Source of the DNA: Fidelibacterota bacterium
Lineage (GTDB): Bacteria > Fidelibacterota > UBA8477 > JABMPR01
NCBI GenBank assembly: GCA_016844945.1
Contig: JAERTJ010000054.1
Span: forward strand, 1-64,000
Reading direction: 5' to 3'
Length of the DNA: 64,000 nt
Shown here: one piece after another, positions 52,843 through 61,125 of the stretch
How positions within the stretch are numbered: the stretch's first letter is position 1
Layout of the letters: the number at the start of each line of letters is the position of its first letter
Position numbers and translations under genes: made by a program
The notes under the pieces: model-generated
The model's database searches: none
Told to the model about the DNA's origin: nothing
The model's input: only the letters and a program-made list of their open reading frames with translations

Positions 52843-55824
52843 ATGAAATTTCTGAACCTGGGTTCGATTGGGAGAAACTTGACATTGCTTGTGATGCTGG
52901 CGGTCCTTCCTTCCCTTGCAATTTTTGTTTATTCGGGAATGGAGCAGCGTTCACAATCCATTGAAAAAGCCAAAAGTGATGTTCAGCTCATAGCGAAAAC
53001 AATGGCTGAACTTCAAAAAGACCTGGCTATATCATCACGTCAGACCTTATCAACCCTTTCCTTATTGCCTGAAATTCAAAGCATGAATCTGGCAGAGATA
53101 GAGAACATTCTCAAGGCAGTCCTGGAAAGAAACCCGGATTTTAAAAACATAGCACTTGTCGATACAAAAGGGGTTGTATTAGTCTCTGGCTTGCCCTCAT
53201 CTGCCATTAACCTCAAGGACCGTAAGCATGTACGTGAAGCACTTGCCCAGAGGGCTTTTGCTGTAGGTGAGTACATCATGACACGTGTTGGAACCCAGGA
53301 ACCAGCTTTTGCTTTTGCCTATCCAGTACTTGATAAAGCAGGGGATCCCAAAGGTGTTCTGACGCTTGCAATTTTGCTTTCACGTTTTTCAAGAATACAC
53401 AATGCGTCTCCTCAAACAGAAAATACTTTTCTAGCACTCACAGATCATCAGGGAATTAGACTGTACTATTATCCCCCCAACGAGGAAACAAACCCCGTGG
53501 GTAAAGCGATTCGTTCCAGTACCTGGGAAGTTGCCAGCAACGCAGAACAGCCAGGACAAATGATCACAGAAGGTTCAGATGGTACGAGACGAATTTTCGC
53601 TTTCGAACAGATTCGTTTAACACCCACGTCATCACCCTATATCTATGTCTGGGCTGGAATTCCAGAAGCATACATTCTGAAACCTGCAAATATTGCCCTG
53701 ACGAGAAATATCGCACTTATGTTTCTAGTTACCTTTTTGGCCTTGTATATCGCCTGGTCTCTGGGCAAGCAAACATTTATTCAGCCTATCACCAACCTGG
53801 TTGAGTTGGTCCAAAAGTTTGGAAAAGGAGAACTTGATCCCCGCCATAAGTATGCAAATGATCCCAATGAGTTTGAAACCCTCACCAATGCTTTCTATGA
53901 CATGGCAGAAGCTTTGAGTGTAAGCCAGGAGCTTCTCCGGGGTAACGAAGCCCGTTTCAGGTTGATTATGGATAGCCTGGATGCCTTTGTCTATGTCGCC
54001 GATATGGAAAGCTATGAAATTCTCTTCATCAATGAATATGGAAAGAAAGTTGTTGGGGATATTACGGGAAAGGTTTGTTGGCAGAGCATTCAGGAGGGGC
54101 AAGTGCAGCCCTGTGAGTTTTGCACAAATAAATTTCTGTTGAATCAACAAGGGAATCCCGGAGATCTTTATACCTGGGAGTTCCAAAATACTTTGACTGG
54201 TAGATGGTTCTACATCCACGATCGCGCTATCAAGTGGGTGGATGGTCGGGTTGTCCGGTTGGAAATAGCTACAGACATATCTGAAATGAAAGCTGCTGAA
54301 GAAAAACTGGCCCAGGAAACTGAAAGACTGGCAGTAACCCTACGCAGTATTGGCGATGGCGTTATTACGACAAATACATCAGGTGAAATCATATTAATAA
54401 ATGATGTTGCTGAACAGTTAACCGGGTGGGATACTGCTGATGCCGTGGGACAACCGCTCACATCCGTATTCAATATCATCAACGGTGACTCGAGGGAAGC
54501 CTGCGAAAACCCAGCCGCCAGAGTGATGGCATCAGGAAAACATGTATCTCTGGAAGAAGACACTATCCTGGTTTCTCGAGATGGAGAGGAACGAAATATT
54601 GCTGACAGTGCTGCACCCATCAAGAATGAAGCGGGTGAAGTGATCGGTGTTGTCCTTGTGTTCCGGGATATAACCGAGCAAATACAGACTGAAAAAGAGC
54701 TGGCAAAAGTGACTAAACTTGAATCCATAGGGGTTCTTGCCGGTGGGATAGCCCATGATTTTAATAATATTTTGACAGCTATTTTAGGAAATATAGACCT
54801 TTCTCTATCAGACCCCGTGCTTTCCAAAGAAACACGAGTACTATTAAGTGAAGCTGAAAAAGCCTCGAAACGCGCACAGTCGCTCACGGGGCAACTTTTA
54901 ACATTTTCCAAAGGCGGAGAACCAATTATTGAAACAGCATCCCTCATGGATGTCGTTAAAGACTCAGCTGAATTTGTTTTACACGGTGATAAAGTGGCTC
55001 TGGAGTACGATTTTTCAGAAGATTTAGGGTTTGTGGATATCGACAAGGGTCAAATCAGCCAGGTTATTCAAAACATTATCTTGAATGCTAGAGATGCTAT
55101 GCCTGATGGTGGCATGATCACGGTTCGTGGTGAAAACATCAACCCTGAAAAAGAAGAAGGATTAATTCTCCCGCAAAATAAACCCTATGTCAAATTGCAT
55201 TTCAAAGATAACGGAAAAGGGATGACCGCTGAGGTGCTTGAAAGAATTTTTGATCCTTATTTTTCAACAAAAAAGGATGGCTCCGGCCTGGGATTGGCGA
55301 TAACCCACTCCATTATCAATAAGCACCAGGGTCAAATTAAAGCACATTCTGTACGTGGTGAGGGAACAAGCTTCCTGATCTATCTACCAGTATCAGAACA
55401 AACAAAATTGACACCCAAACCGGAGAAGAAAGTTACAGAATCTCAACCAGCTGCAAGGATAATGATCCTGGATGATGAGCCATCAATTCGAGATGTTACT
55501 GGGGTAATGCTAAAAAAGATGGGGCATGAAGTCACTGCGGTGGAAACAGGTGAAGATGTTATCCATCAATACCAGCAAGCTCAGAAAACGGAAAAACCGT
55601 TTGATCTTGTTATTCTTGACTTGACCATACCAGGTGGTATGGGTGGCAAAGAAACCATTAACAAACTCCAGGAAATCGACCCTGAGATAAAAGCCATCGT
55701 TTCCAGTGGGTATTCCAATGATCCTGTCATGGCAAATTATAAGGATTTTGGTTTTTCTGCTGCCATTGTAAAACCCTACTTGATAAGAGAACTTTCAGAA
55801 GCAATTAACCAGATCATCGAATAA
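52843..55824 (+). CDS. Membrane hybrid histidine kinase (Cache-HAMP-PAS-PAS-HisKA-HATPase-REC)
   Basis: 993 residues. Transmembrane helix about 12-30, an extracytoplasmic Cache-type sensor (about 35-280, DFKNIALVDTKGVVLVSG), second helix about 285-305, HAMP, then a PAS domain with clustered cysteines (KVCWQSIQEG-QPCEFCTN), and a second PAS. HisKA has H638 in GGIAHDFNNILTAI. HATPase boxes are NIILNARDAM, DNGKGM and GSGLGLA. The C-terminal receiver has phospho-acceptor D926 (LVILDLTIPGG). It probably senses a small periplasmic ligand and passes phosphate on within a relay; no output regulator is adjacent. Shine-Dalgarno is weak. Confidence 0.93.
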   Translation: MKFLNLGSIGRNLTLLVMLAVLPSLAIFVYSGMEQRSQSIEKAKSDVQLIAKTMAELQKDLAISSRQTLSTLSLLPEIQSMNLAEIENILKAVLERNPDFKNIALVDTKGVVLVSGLPSSAINLKDRKHVREALAQRAFAVGEYIMTRVGTQEPAFAFAYPVLDKAGDPKGVLTLAILLSRFSRIHNASPQTENTFLALTDHQGIRLYYYPPNEETNPVGKAIRSSTWEVASNAEQPGQMITEGSDGTRRIFAFEQIRLTPTSSPYIYVWAGIPEAYILKPANIALTRNIALMFLVTFLALYIAWSLGKQTFIQPITNLVELVQKFGKGELDPRHKYANDPNEFETLTNAFYDMAEALSVSQELLRGNEARFRLIMDSLDAFVYVADMESYEILFINEYGKKVVGDITGKVCWQSIQEGQVQPCEFCTNKFLLNQQGNPGDLYTWEFQNTLTGRWFYIHDRAIKWVDGRVVRLEIATDISEMKAAEEKLAQETERLAVTLRSIGDGVITTNTSGEIILINDVAEQLTGWDTADAVGQPLTSVFNIINGDSREACENPAARVMASGKHVSLEEDTILVSRDGEERNIADSAAPIKNEAGEVIGVVLVFRDITEQIQTEKELAKVTKLESIGVLAGGIAHDFNNILTAILGNIDLSLSDPVLSKETRVLLSEAEKASKRAQSLTGQLLTFSKGGEPIIETASLMDVVKDSAEFVLHGDKVALEYDFSEDLGFVDIDKGQISQVIQNIILNARDAMPDGGMITVRGENINPEKEEGLILPQNKPYVKLHFKDNGKGMTAEVLERIFDPYFSTKKDGSGLGLAITHSIINKHQGQIKAHSVRGEGTSFLIYLPVSEQTKLTPKPEKKVTESQPAARIMILDDEPSIRDVTGVMLKKMGHEVTAVETGEDVIHQYQQAQKTEKPFDLVILDLTIPGGMGGKETINKLQEIDPEIKAIVSSGYSNDPVMANYKDFGFSAAIVKPYLIRELSEAINQIIE

Positions 55825-55919
55825 ATTTACAGTCGGATTTACGTTTGTCTGATACCAGTCTTTACCAGTGGCTAGCGAGATAGCTTGCTGTCACCTATTC
55901 TTTGGAAAGAGAGGAAGTC

Positions 55920-56657
55920 ATGAAGTCTATCACCTTATTGTTTTTAAGTGTGGCAGTTGCTTTGTCAGGCGCACCTGAAGGAAAAACCGTAGAATATAAA
56001 ATTGCTGGAGATCAGTATGAGGGGTACTACATCACACCATCTCCAAAGGCACCCCTGGTGATGATAGTCCATGATTGGGATGGGCTGACAGGTTATGAAA
56101 AGAAACGAGCTGAGATGCTGGCGGATCTGGGATATGCTGTTTTCGCCGCGGATTTATATGGTGCGGGTATTCGCCCCACAGAGTTCAAAGACAAACACGC
56201 TAGAGCTACCGAACTTTATCAGGACAGGGGAAAAATGAGAGCCCGCCTGAAGGGCGCATTGCAGGCTGCTAAAAAACAAAAAGCCAACGTGGATAATGCC
56301 GTTGCTATTGGCTATTGTTTTGGTGGGGCAGCCATCCTCGAATTTGCCCGTGCTGGTGCGGACCTGAACGGGTTTGTTGCTTTTCATGGAGGGTTAGAAA
56401 CACCCGAAGGAGAAGACTATTCAAATGTCAAAGGTGAGATTCTTGTGTTTCATGGCTCAGCAGATGAAGGTGTTAGTCTGGATGATTTTGCAAACCTGGC
56501 GAAAGAGCTTGAACAACATAAGGTACCCCATGAAATGATATCCTATAGCGGTGCACCTCACGCTTTTACTGTTTTTGGGTCCAACCGTTATCGTGAAGAC
56601 GCTGATAAAAAGTCCTGGCAACGTTTTACGCAATTCCTTGAAGAAATCCTGGATTAA
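55920..56657 (+). CDS. Dienelactone hydrolase family protein, exported
   Basis: 245 residues from ATG 55920 (GAGGAAG upstream); the ORF-track start at 55902 adds six residues before the signal peptide MKSITLLFLSVAVALSGA. Alpha/beta-hydrolase with the DLH triad: nucleophile Cys in GYCFGGA, Asp in HGSADEGVSL, His in GAPHAFTVFG. The oxyanion region HDWDGL follows the DLH pattern. Exported DLH relatives act on varied esters and lactones; the true substrate is unknown. First of a compact gene run reaching the window end. Confidence 0.9.
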   Translation: MKSITLLFLSVAVALSGAPEGKTVEYKIAGDQYEGYYITPSPKAPLVMIVHDWDGLTGYEKKRAEMLADLGYAVFAADLYGAGIRPTEFKDKHARATELYQDRGKMRARLKGALQAAKKQKANVDNAVAIGYCFGGAAILEFARAGADLNGFVAFHGGLETPEGEDYSNVKGEILVFHGSADEGVSLDDFANLAKELEQHKVPHEMISYSGAPHAFTVFGSNRYREDADKKSWQRFTQFLEEILD

Positions 56658-56709
56658 AGGACGGTTCACTCTGTCACCAACACAAAAACAGTCACAGTTT
56701 AATGCTGCT

Positions 56710-57390
56710 ATGTCGCGCTATCATTCAGGGTGGGGTTATAAAGCCTTTAACCATGCCGTTGCCACAGCGAATCTGCTACTCCAGATTATCCTGATCATAA
56801 TGGTTTCCAGGGTGTCAATGGGGTGGGGTGAATGGATTGTTGTGGTCGTATCTGCCTACTTTCTCGCCGACCTATTGAATGGTATCATCCATATGATTAT
56901 GGATCACAATGAAAACTATACATCCATTTATGGTCCCCTGGTTGCACAATTTCATCTCCATCATCAAACACCTCTATATACCCCAAAAGCATTACCCTTA
57001 ATTTATTTTATCGAGTCTGGTGCAAAAATTTGGCTGGCGCCTTATCTCTTTGCTACTCTGCTATTGGTTCAATATTCTGTTATCCCGAATTTTGTATTAC
57101 TCCTCCTGGTTCTGGTGGGTGTTCTATCTTCTGTGGCGGAAGTATCTCACTACTTGTGCCATACGTCAAAATCAAAGAGTGCCAGGTTTCTCGCATCCCT
57201 TGGGCTTCTCCTGTCCCGGAAGCACCATATGCCTCACCACGCACAGGATAATATTAATTATGCATTCTTGAACGGGATGAGTGACCCCCTGATTAACAGA
57301 CTTGCAGTATGGTTTTACCCTGGATACAAGCAAACCACGGATCTTCATTTTGCCAGGTACTCACATGGAAATGAAGGGCATCGTTTGTGA
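56710..57390 (+). CDS. Kua/TMEM189/CarF-type lipid desaturase homologue
   Basis: 226 residues from ATG 56710. The ORF-track start at 56551 is a GTG inside the previous gene and out of its frame. Several membrane helices carry a His-rich pattern like the TMEM189 B domain (PF10520): ADLLNGIIHMIMDH, FHLHHQTP, EVSHYLCH, LLLSRKHHMPHH and NYAFLNGMSDPL. This family includes plasmanylethanolamine desaturase (human PEDS1, Myxococcus CarF), which makes the vinyl ether bond of plasmalogens with di-iron chemistry and O2. Recognition is from motif order by eye, so activity on ether lipids is inference. It lies 52 bp after the DLH gene and 12 bp before the DUF3859 gene. Confidence 0.72.
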   Translation: MSRYHSGWGYKAFNHAVATANLLLQIILIIMVSRVSMGWGEWIVVVVSAYFLADLLNGIIHMIMDHNENYTSIYGPLVAQFHLHHQTPLYTPKALPLIYFIESGAKIWLAPYLFATLLLVQYSVIPNFVLLLLVLVGVLSSVAEVSHYLCHTSKSKSARFLASLGLLLSRKHHMPHHAQDNINYAFLNGMSDPLINRLAVWFYPGYKQTTDLHFARYSHGNEGHRL

Positions 57391-57402
57391 TCGGAAATTA
57401 TT

Positions 57403-57798
57403 ATGCCTAGACCAAAAACCACCTGGTCAATACAAAGCTATGGTATTTACACAGCCTGGGATCGTGAATCAAAAGCGCTACCTGAGATCAAGGAGTTTAC
57501 CCAGGAAATCCCAGCCCGTCTGGATGTGGAGTTTGGTTACATCCTGGAGATAAAAAAAGGAAAGGGAAAACAGATACAGTTCAGGATCGAACATCCCCCG
57601 TTTCTAGATAAAAATGGTGAGGTTGCCCCCCCTTTTACTGGAGAAGTGTATATCCGGAGGAATGAATGGTCTTTCTTTTTGGGAGATACAATTTGGGCGC
57701 CTGTTGAGGATAAGTGTGGGTCATGGCGCATCATTGCTGAACTTGAAGGCGAGGTCATGGCAGATAAAACATTTGAAATCACAGAAGGAAACGGCTGA
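57403..57798 (+). CDS. DUF3859 domain-containing protein
   Basis: 131 residues forming one DUF3859 domain: SYGIYTAWDRES near the start, IPARLDVEFGYILEIKKGKG, FRIEHPPFLDKNG, and the highly conserved FLGDTIWAPVEDKCGSW. No signal peptide. No function is established for the family. It overlaps the FKBP gene by 1 nt (TGATG) and is thus translationally coupled to it. Confidence 0.85.
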   Translation: MPRPKTTWSIQSYGIYTAWDRESKALPEIKEFTQEIPARLDVEFGYILEIKKGKGKQIQFRIEHPPFLDKNGEVAPPFTGEVYIRRNEWSFFLGDTIWAPVEDKCGSWRIIAELEGEVMADKTFEITEGNG

Positions 57799-58241
57799 TG
57801 AGCAGGGGTAATCGTAAAAAGAAGACAAAGGGCTCCCAGGGCTTTAATCGTAAGAATACTGAAGAATTTCTGGTGAAAAACGCAACAAAACCAGATATAA
57901 CGTGTCTGGATTCAGGCTTACAATACCTGGTTGTTGATGAAGGCTTTGGAGTGATCCCAGATGCTGCAAGCAGGGTGGAGGTAGAACAGCGTATCATGCT
58001 GGTTGATGGAACCGTTATTGATGATACCTATAAAAAAGGTAAGCGTGCAAAATTCTCTCTTGAAGAGGCCATTAAGGGGTATCGCGAAGGGTTGCTCATG
58101 ATGAAGACAGGCAGCCGCTATCGACTGTTTATTCCTCCTGAATTAGCCTGGGGAAAACGTGGGGCTGGAACAAAAATTGGCCCTAATAGTGTATTGATCA
58201 TTGATGTCAGGTTGACTGATATTCTAGAACCACAGATTTAG
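57798..58241 (+). CDS. FKBP-type peptidyl-prolyl cis-trans isomerase
   Basis: 147 residues. A short basic N-terminal tail (RGNRKKKTKGSQG) precedes one FKBP domain: DGTVIDDTYKKGKRAKFSLEEAIKGYREGLLMMKTGSRYRLFIPPELAWGKRGAG. The usual W/I and Y active-site positions are largely kept (VIDDTY in place of VFDSSY). No signal peptide, so it is cytoplasmic, unlike most FkpA/Mip proteins. It would speed prolyl isomerisation or act as a chaperone. Coupled to DUF3859 by a stop-start overlap. Confidence 0.92.
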   Translation: MSRGNRKKKTKGSQGFNRKNTEEFLVKNATKPDITCLDSGLQYLVVDEGFGVIPDAASRVEVEQRIMLVDGTVIDDTYKKGKRAKFSLEEAIKGYREGLLMMKTGSRYRLFIPPELAWGKRGAGTKIGPNSVLIIDVRLTDILEPQI

Positions 58242-58284
58242 CTCGGACAAGACCAGAGAATAATACTTAAGGGAGATGAAGTTC

Positions 58285-59346
58285 ATGAGTTCAATGAAGA
58301 AACTATCACTGGTTCTGATAATCCTAGCGCTTTTTCAGGGGTGTGCCCAAAAGACAGTCTGGTTTCGAGGGAATACCCATGCACATACGGTAATATGTGG
58401 ACATGCTGATTCATCTCCTGAAGTCGTCACACAGTGGTATCACGATCACGGTTATAATTTCCTGGTTCTCAGCGAGCATAACCATTTTATCGATCCAGAC
58501 TCTGTGACACTACCAGATGAATTGAGGGATGACTTCATTCTTATTCCCGGTGAAGAGGTTTCTGGTCCCAAAGTTGTTCACTCTACCGCTCTGAATATTG
58601 ATAATCTGGTAACCAGCGATCAATCCCTGGAGGTGAAAAGTCACATCATCCAGAATCATGTTGATGTTACTCTGGCAGCTCAGGGAAAGACCATCCTGAA
58701 CCATCCCAACTACCAATATGCAGTTTCTGCTGCGGACATTCTGGAGGTCAAAGGCTTGTACATGTTTGAGTTGTACAATGGTCACCCCTATGTGGACAAT
58801 GAGGGGGACAGGGACCATCCATCTACAGAAGCCATGTGGGATGAACTATTGACTAAGGGAATGGCAATATATGGCACCTCCTCCGATGATGCCCATCACT
58901 TTAAAACTCTGGATGCAGAGCACTCAAATCCGGGACGGGGATGGGTTATGGTGAAATCAAAAGAGTTAACAGGAGATGCCATTGCACAAGCGATGAACAC
59001 AGGTGCCTTTTATGCAAGTAATGGCGTCGTCTTGAAAGAATGTACTGTCACTAATAAAAGCTATCAAGTTGAAGTTGATCCCCGGCAAACCATGCTTACC
59101 ATTGATGACCCTGACCTCAAAGGAAAGCTCGACACAGGTTTGAAGCCAGGTTTCCTTATCGAGTTTGTTGGTCCATACGGGAAAGTGATTTATGCATCTC
59201 GCAAACAACAGGCTACCTACAACCTGAAAAATGCCCCCAATTATGTTCGGGCTCGAGTGAGTTATACCAGAGATGACACCCGGCGTGGACAAGAAACGTT
59301 TTTTGCCTGGGGACAACCCGCTTTCACAGATGGGAGATTGGACTAA
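58285..59346 (+). CDS. PHP-domain lipoprotein (predicted phosphoesterase)
   Basis: 353 residues from ATG 58285, chosen because GGGAG at 58270 is about 10 bases upstream; ATG 58276 is too close. The signal peptide ends LFQGC, a lipobox. The PHP-like domain has GNTHAHTVICGHADSSP (HxH metal ligands), LVLSEHNHF, IPGEEV, NHPNY and GTSSDDAHHF, covering the expected metal-binding set. PHP proteins hydrolyse phosphate esters, but an exported lipoprotein form has no assigned substrate. Two bases separate it from the DeoC-like gene. Confidence 0.82.
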   Translation: MSSMKKLSLVLIILALFQGCAQKTVWFRGNTHAHTVICGHADSSPEVVTQWYHDHGYNFLVLSEHNHFIDPDSVTLPDELRDDFILIPGEEVSGPKVVHSTALNIDNLVTSDQSLEVKSHIIQNHVDVTLAAQGKTILNHPNYQYAVSAADILEVKGLYMFELYNGHPYVDNEGDRDHPSTEAMWDELLTKGMAIYGTSSDDAHHFKTLDAEHSNPGRGWVMVKSKELTGDAIAQAMNTGAFYASNGVVLKECTVTNKSYQVEVDPRQTMLTIDDPDLKGKLDTGLKPGFLIEFVGPYGKVIYASRKQQATYNLKNAPNYVRARVSYTRDDTRRGQETFFAWGQPAFTDGRLD

Positions 59347-59348
59347 GT

Positions 59349-60128
59349 ATGAACCTGGTAAATAAAGAATATCATAAAAGGGCTAGAGTTCTACTGGAAA
59401 ACTGGCAGGATAGGGGTGTCTTTCCTCCAAAATTATCAGGCCTATCCGAAACGATCTCTCCAGAGATCTTAAACCTATACCTATTGAAAGCTGATGCTTC
59501 CATTTCTGAAGTCAATAAGCTTTGTAAAGAAGCCAGGAAGTACCACATAAAAAAGGTTTGTGTAAACCCTGCTCTGGTAGCTCGCGCAAGTCAATTTACC
59601 GAATCTGATATAGATGTGGTTACTGTAGTTGGTTTTCCTCTGGGTGCTAATCATCCCCGGACTAAAATCGCTGAGGCTGAGCTGGCCATGAGTCAAGGTG
59701 TGAAGGCAATTGAACTAGTTCTAAATACCGGTCTGTTAAAAACATCAAACTTCCAGGAGGTCTTTGAAGAAATCCGTGCGGTTCGTTATGCCTGTCCAGA
59801 GGCTGATCTGACTGTGATCCTGGAAACAGCTCTGTTGGACCCCCTCCACATAATTATCGGCTGCATGCTTTGTCGGGAGGCCGGTGTTGATCAAGTCAAA
59901 AGTGCTACTGGATTCCAGAAAGCCGATCTTAAGGTTGAGGATGTGTCCTTGATGCGTTTTGTTCTGGGTGAAGATTTGGATGTTATAGCTGCTGGCCACG
60001 TAGTTTCCGAAGAAAGTGTCCTCTTATATCTCAAAGCAGGTGCGACTCATGTATCAATTGAGTATTTGGGACCAGACAATCCCCTACAGGGCATTCTTGA
60101 CAGTTCTGACCATTCGGTCAACGAATAA
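59349..60128 (+). CDS. DeoC-like aldolase with altered active site
   Basis: 259 residues. The DERA fold is clear: KKVCVNPALVARA, VVTVVGFPLGANHPRTKIAEAE, and the Schiff-base Lys motif VKSATGF. However, the usual E-(I/V)-D reads AIELVLN (Glu for the Asp102 equivalent), and the K-x-A-GG-(I/V)-RT loop reads VIAAGHVVS, so the Lys201 equivalent and the phosphate-binding GGIRT are lost. Deoxyribose-5-phosphate aldolase activity is therefore doubtful; a related aldolase acting on another substrate is possible. It begins 2 bp after the PHP lipoprotein. Confidence 0.82.
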   Translation: MNLVNKEYHKRARVLLENWQDRGVFPPKLSGLSETISPEILNLYLLKADASISEVNKLCKEARKYHIKKVCVNPALVARASQFTESDIDVVTVVGFPLGANHPRTKIAEAELAMSQGVKAIELVLNTGLLKTSNFQEVFEEIRAVRYACPEADLTVILETALLDPLHIIIGCMLCREAGVDQVKSATGFQKADLKVEDVSLMRFVLGEDLDVIAAGHVVSEESVLLYLKAGATHVSIEYLGPDNPLQGILDSSDHSVNE

Positions 60129-60149
60129 AAATCGCTGGAGGCGACCCTT

Positions 60150-60740
60150 ATGAAGCGTGTATGTGTGTTTTGTGGATCAGGTGTCGGGGCGCGTCCTGAA
60201 TACCTCCAGGCTGCCACTGATCTGGGACAGGCTCTGGTTGATCGAGGGGTAGGTCTGGTCTATGGTGGAGCAAATGTGGGTACCATGGACAAAATTGCTT
60301 CCACTGTCTTAGAGGCGGGTGGAGATGTGATCGGTGTGATGCCCGAGGCTCTTGTCAAAAAGGAAGTCGCTAACACTGCCCTTAAGGATTTACGTGTTGT
60401 TGGTAGCATGCATGAACGCAAGGCGTTGATGAATAAGCTTTCCAATGGTTTTATAGCCCTTCCAGGTGGTTTAGGCACCATCGAGGAATTTTTTGAGGTT
60501 TTAGCCTGGGGACAATTGGGAATACATACTAAGCCTGCAGGTGTTCTCAACGTATTGGGCTTTTATGATAACCTGCTTAATCTTGTTGATCATGCCGTTG
60601 CAGAAGGCTTTATGCAACGAGCACATCGAGAGATGATACTAACTCATGATCAAGTCGACCCTTTATTGGATCTACTTGAGTCCTATGATCCTCCCACGAT
60701 TGACAAAGCGGCCTGGATTAAAGCCCAACATAACAGCTAG
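60150..60740 (+). CDS. LOG family protein (TIGR00730 nucleotide phosphoribohydrolase)
   Basis: 196 residues. N-terminal VCVFCGSGVGARPEY, nucleotide-binding LVYGGANVGTMDKIA, MHERKALM, and the diagnostic PGGLGTIEEFFEVLAW with the catalytic Glu. LOG proteins hydrolyse cytokinin-type or ordinary nucleoside 5'-monophosphates to base and ribose-5-phosphate. Ribosome site GGAGG precedes ATG 60150, 21 bp after the DeoC-like gene. Association with an aldolase-like gene fits pentose-phosphate or nucleotide salvage. Confidence 0.93.
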   Translation: MKRVCVFCGSGVGARPEYLQAATDLGQALVDRGVGLVYGGANVGTMDKIASTVLEAGGDVIGVMPEALVKKEVANTALKDLRVVGSMHERKALMNKLSNGFIALPGGLGTIEEFFEVLAWGQLGIHTKPAGVLNVLGFYDNLLNLVDHAVAEGFMQRAHREMILTHDQVDPLLDLLESYDPPTIDKAAWIKAQHNS

Positions 60741-60759
60741 CAAGTAGAGAGGAAGAGAA

Positions 60760-61086
60760 ATGGAAAATGCATTGGCTTTACATGCTCAAATCCTGAAAGA
60801 TATTCAGACATTGATAGGGCAAAAATACAGCATCCAGCCTGACAAGATTAAACCGGTCAACTTTTCAATTGAGGATGGCAATATTATGAAGTTTCAACTC
60901 TCATTCATATACCTGACCGGCAATCCAGGGAATGAAGTACTCCTGAATTTCGAAATAAATGACCGTTTTCCACATAGCCTGAATTTTGAGACCCTGGCAG
61001 GCTTAAAGGGGTATGAAATGTCAAACAAATACCATGGGCTGGAAAGTGAGATCATCAAATACATCGACGGAGTCATAGAAGACTAA
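60760..61086 (+). CDS. Small protein of unknown function
   Basis: 108 residues, acidic, no signal peptide or membrane helix. I do not recognise it. Pattern: an N-terminal helix (ALALHAQILKDIQTLIGQKY), a beta-rich middle (MKFQLSFIYLTG, EVLLNFEIND), then a helix ending EIIKYIDGVIED, suggesting a small alpha/beta fold. It has a strong ribosome site (GAGAGGAAG) and stands in line with its neighbours (19 bp after LOG, about 40 bp before the next gene), so it is probably real. Confidence 0.7.
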   Translation: MENALALHAQILKDIQTLIGQKYSIQPDKIKPVNFSIEDGNIMKFQLSFIYLTGNPGNEVLLNFEINDRFPHSLNFETLAGLKGYEMSNKYHGLESEIIKYIDGVIED

Positions 61087-61125
61087 CGGTGAACATATCG
61101 TCAAATATGACGAACGGAGGATGTG

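Noticed and set aside
54210-55046. 278-residue minus-strand ORF
   Set aside because: Lies fully antisense to the kinase PAS/HisKA region, which is clearly coding; it is a low-complexity Ser-rich shadow.
56551-56709. N-terminal extension of the desaturase ORF
   Set aside because: It lies within the dienelactone hydrolase gene in another frame; the conserved protein starts at or after ATG 56710.
59349-60128. Plain call of functional deoC
   Set aside because: The Schiff-base Lys is present but the Asp102 and Lys201 equivalents are replaced, so the standard name would mislead.
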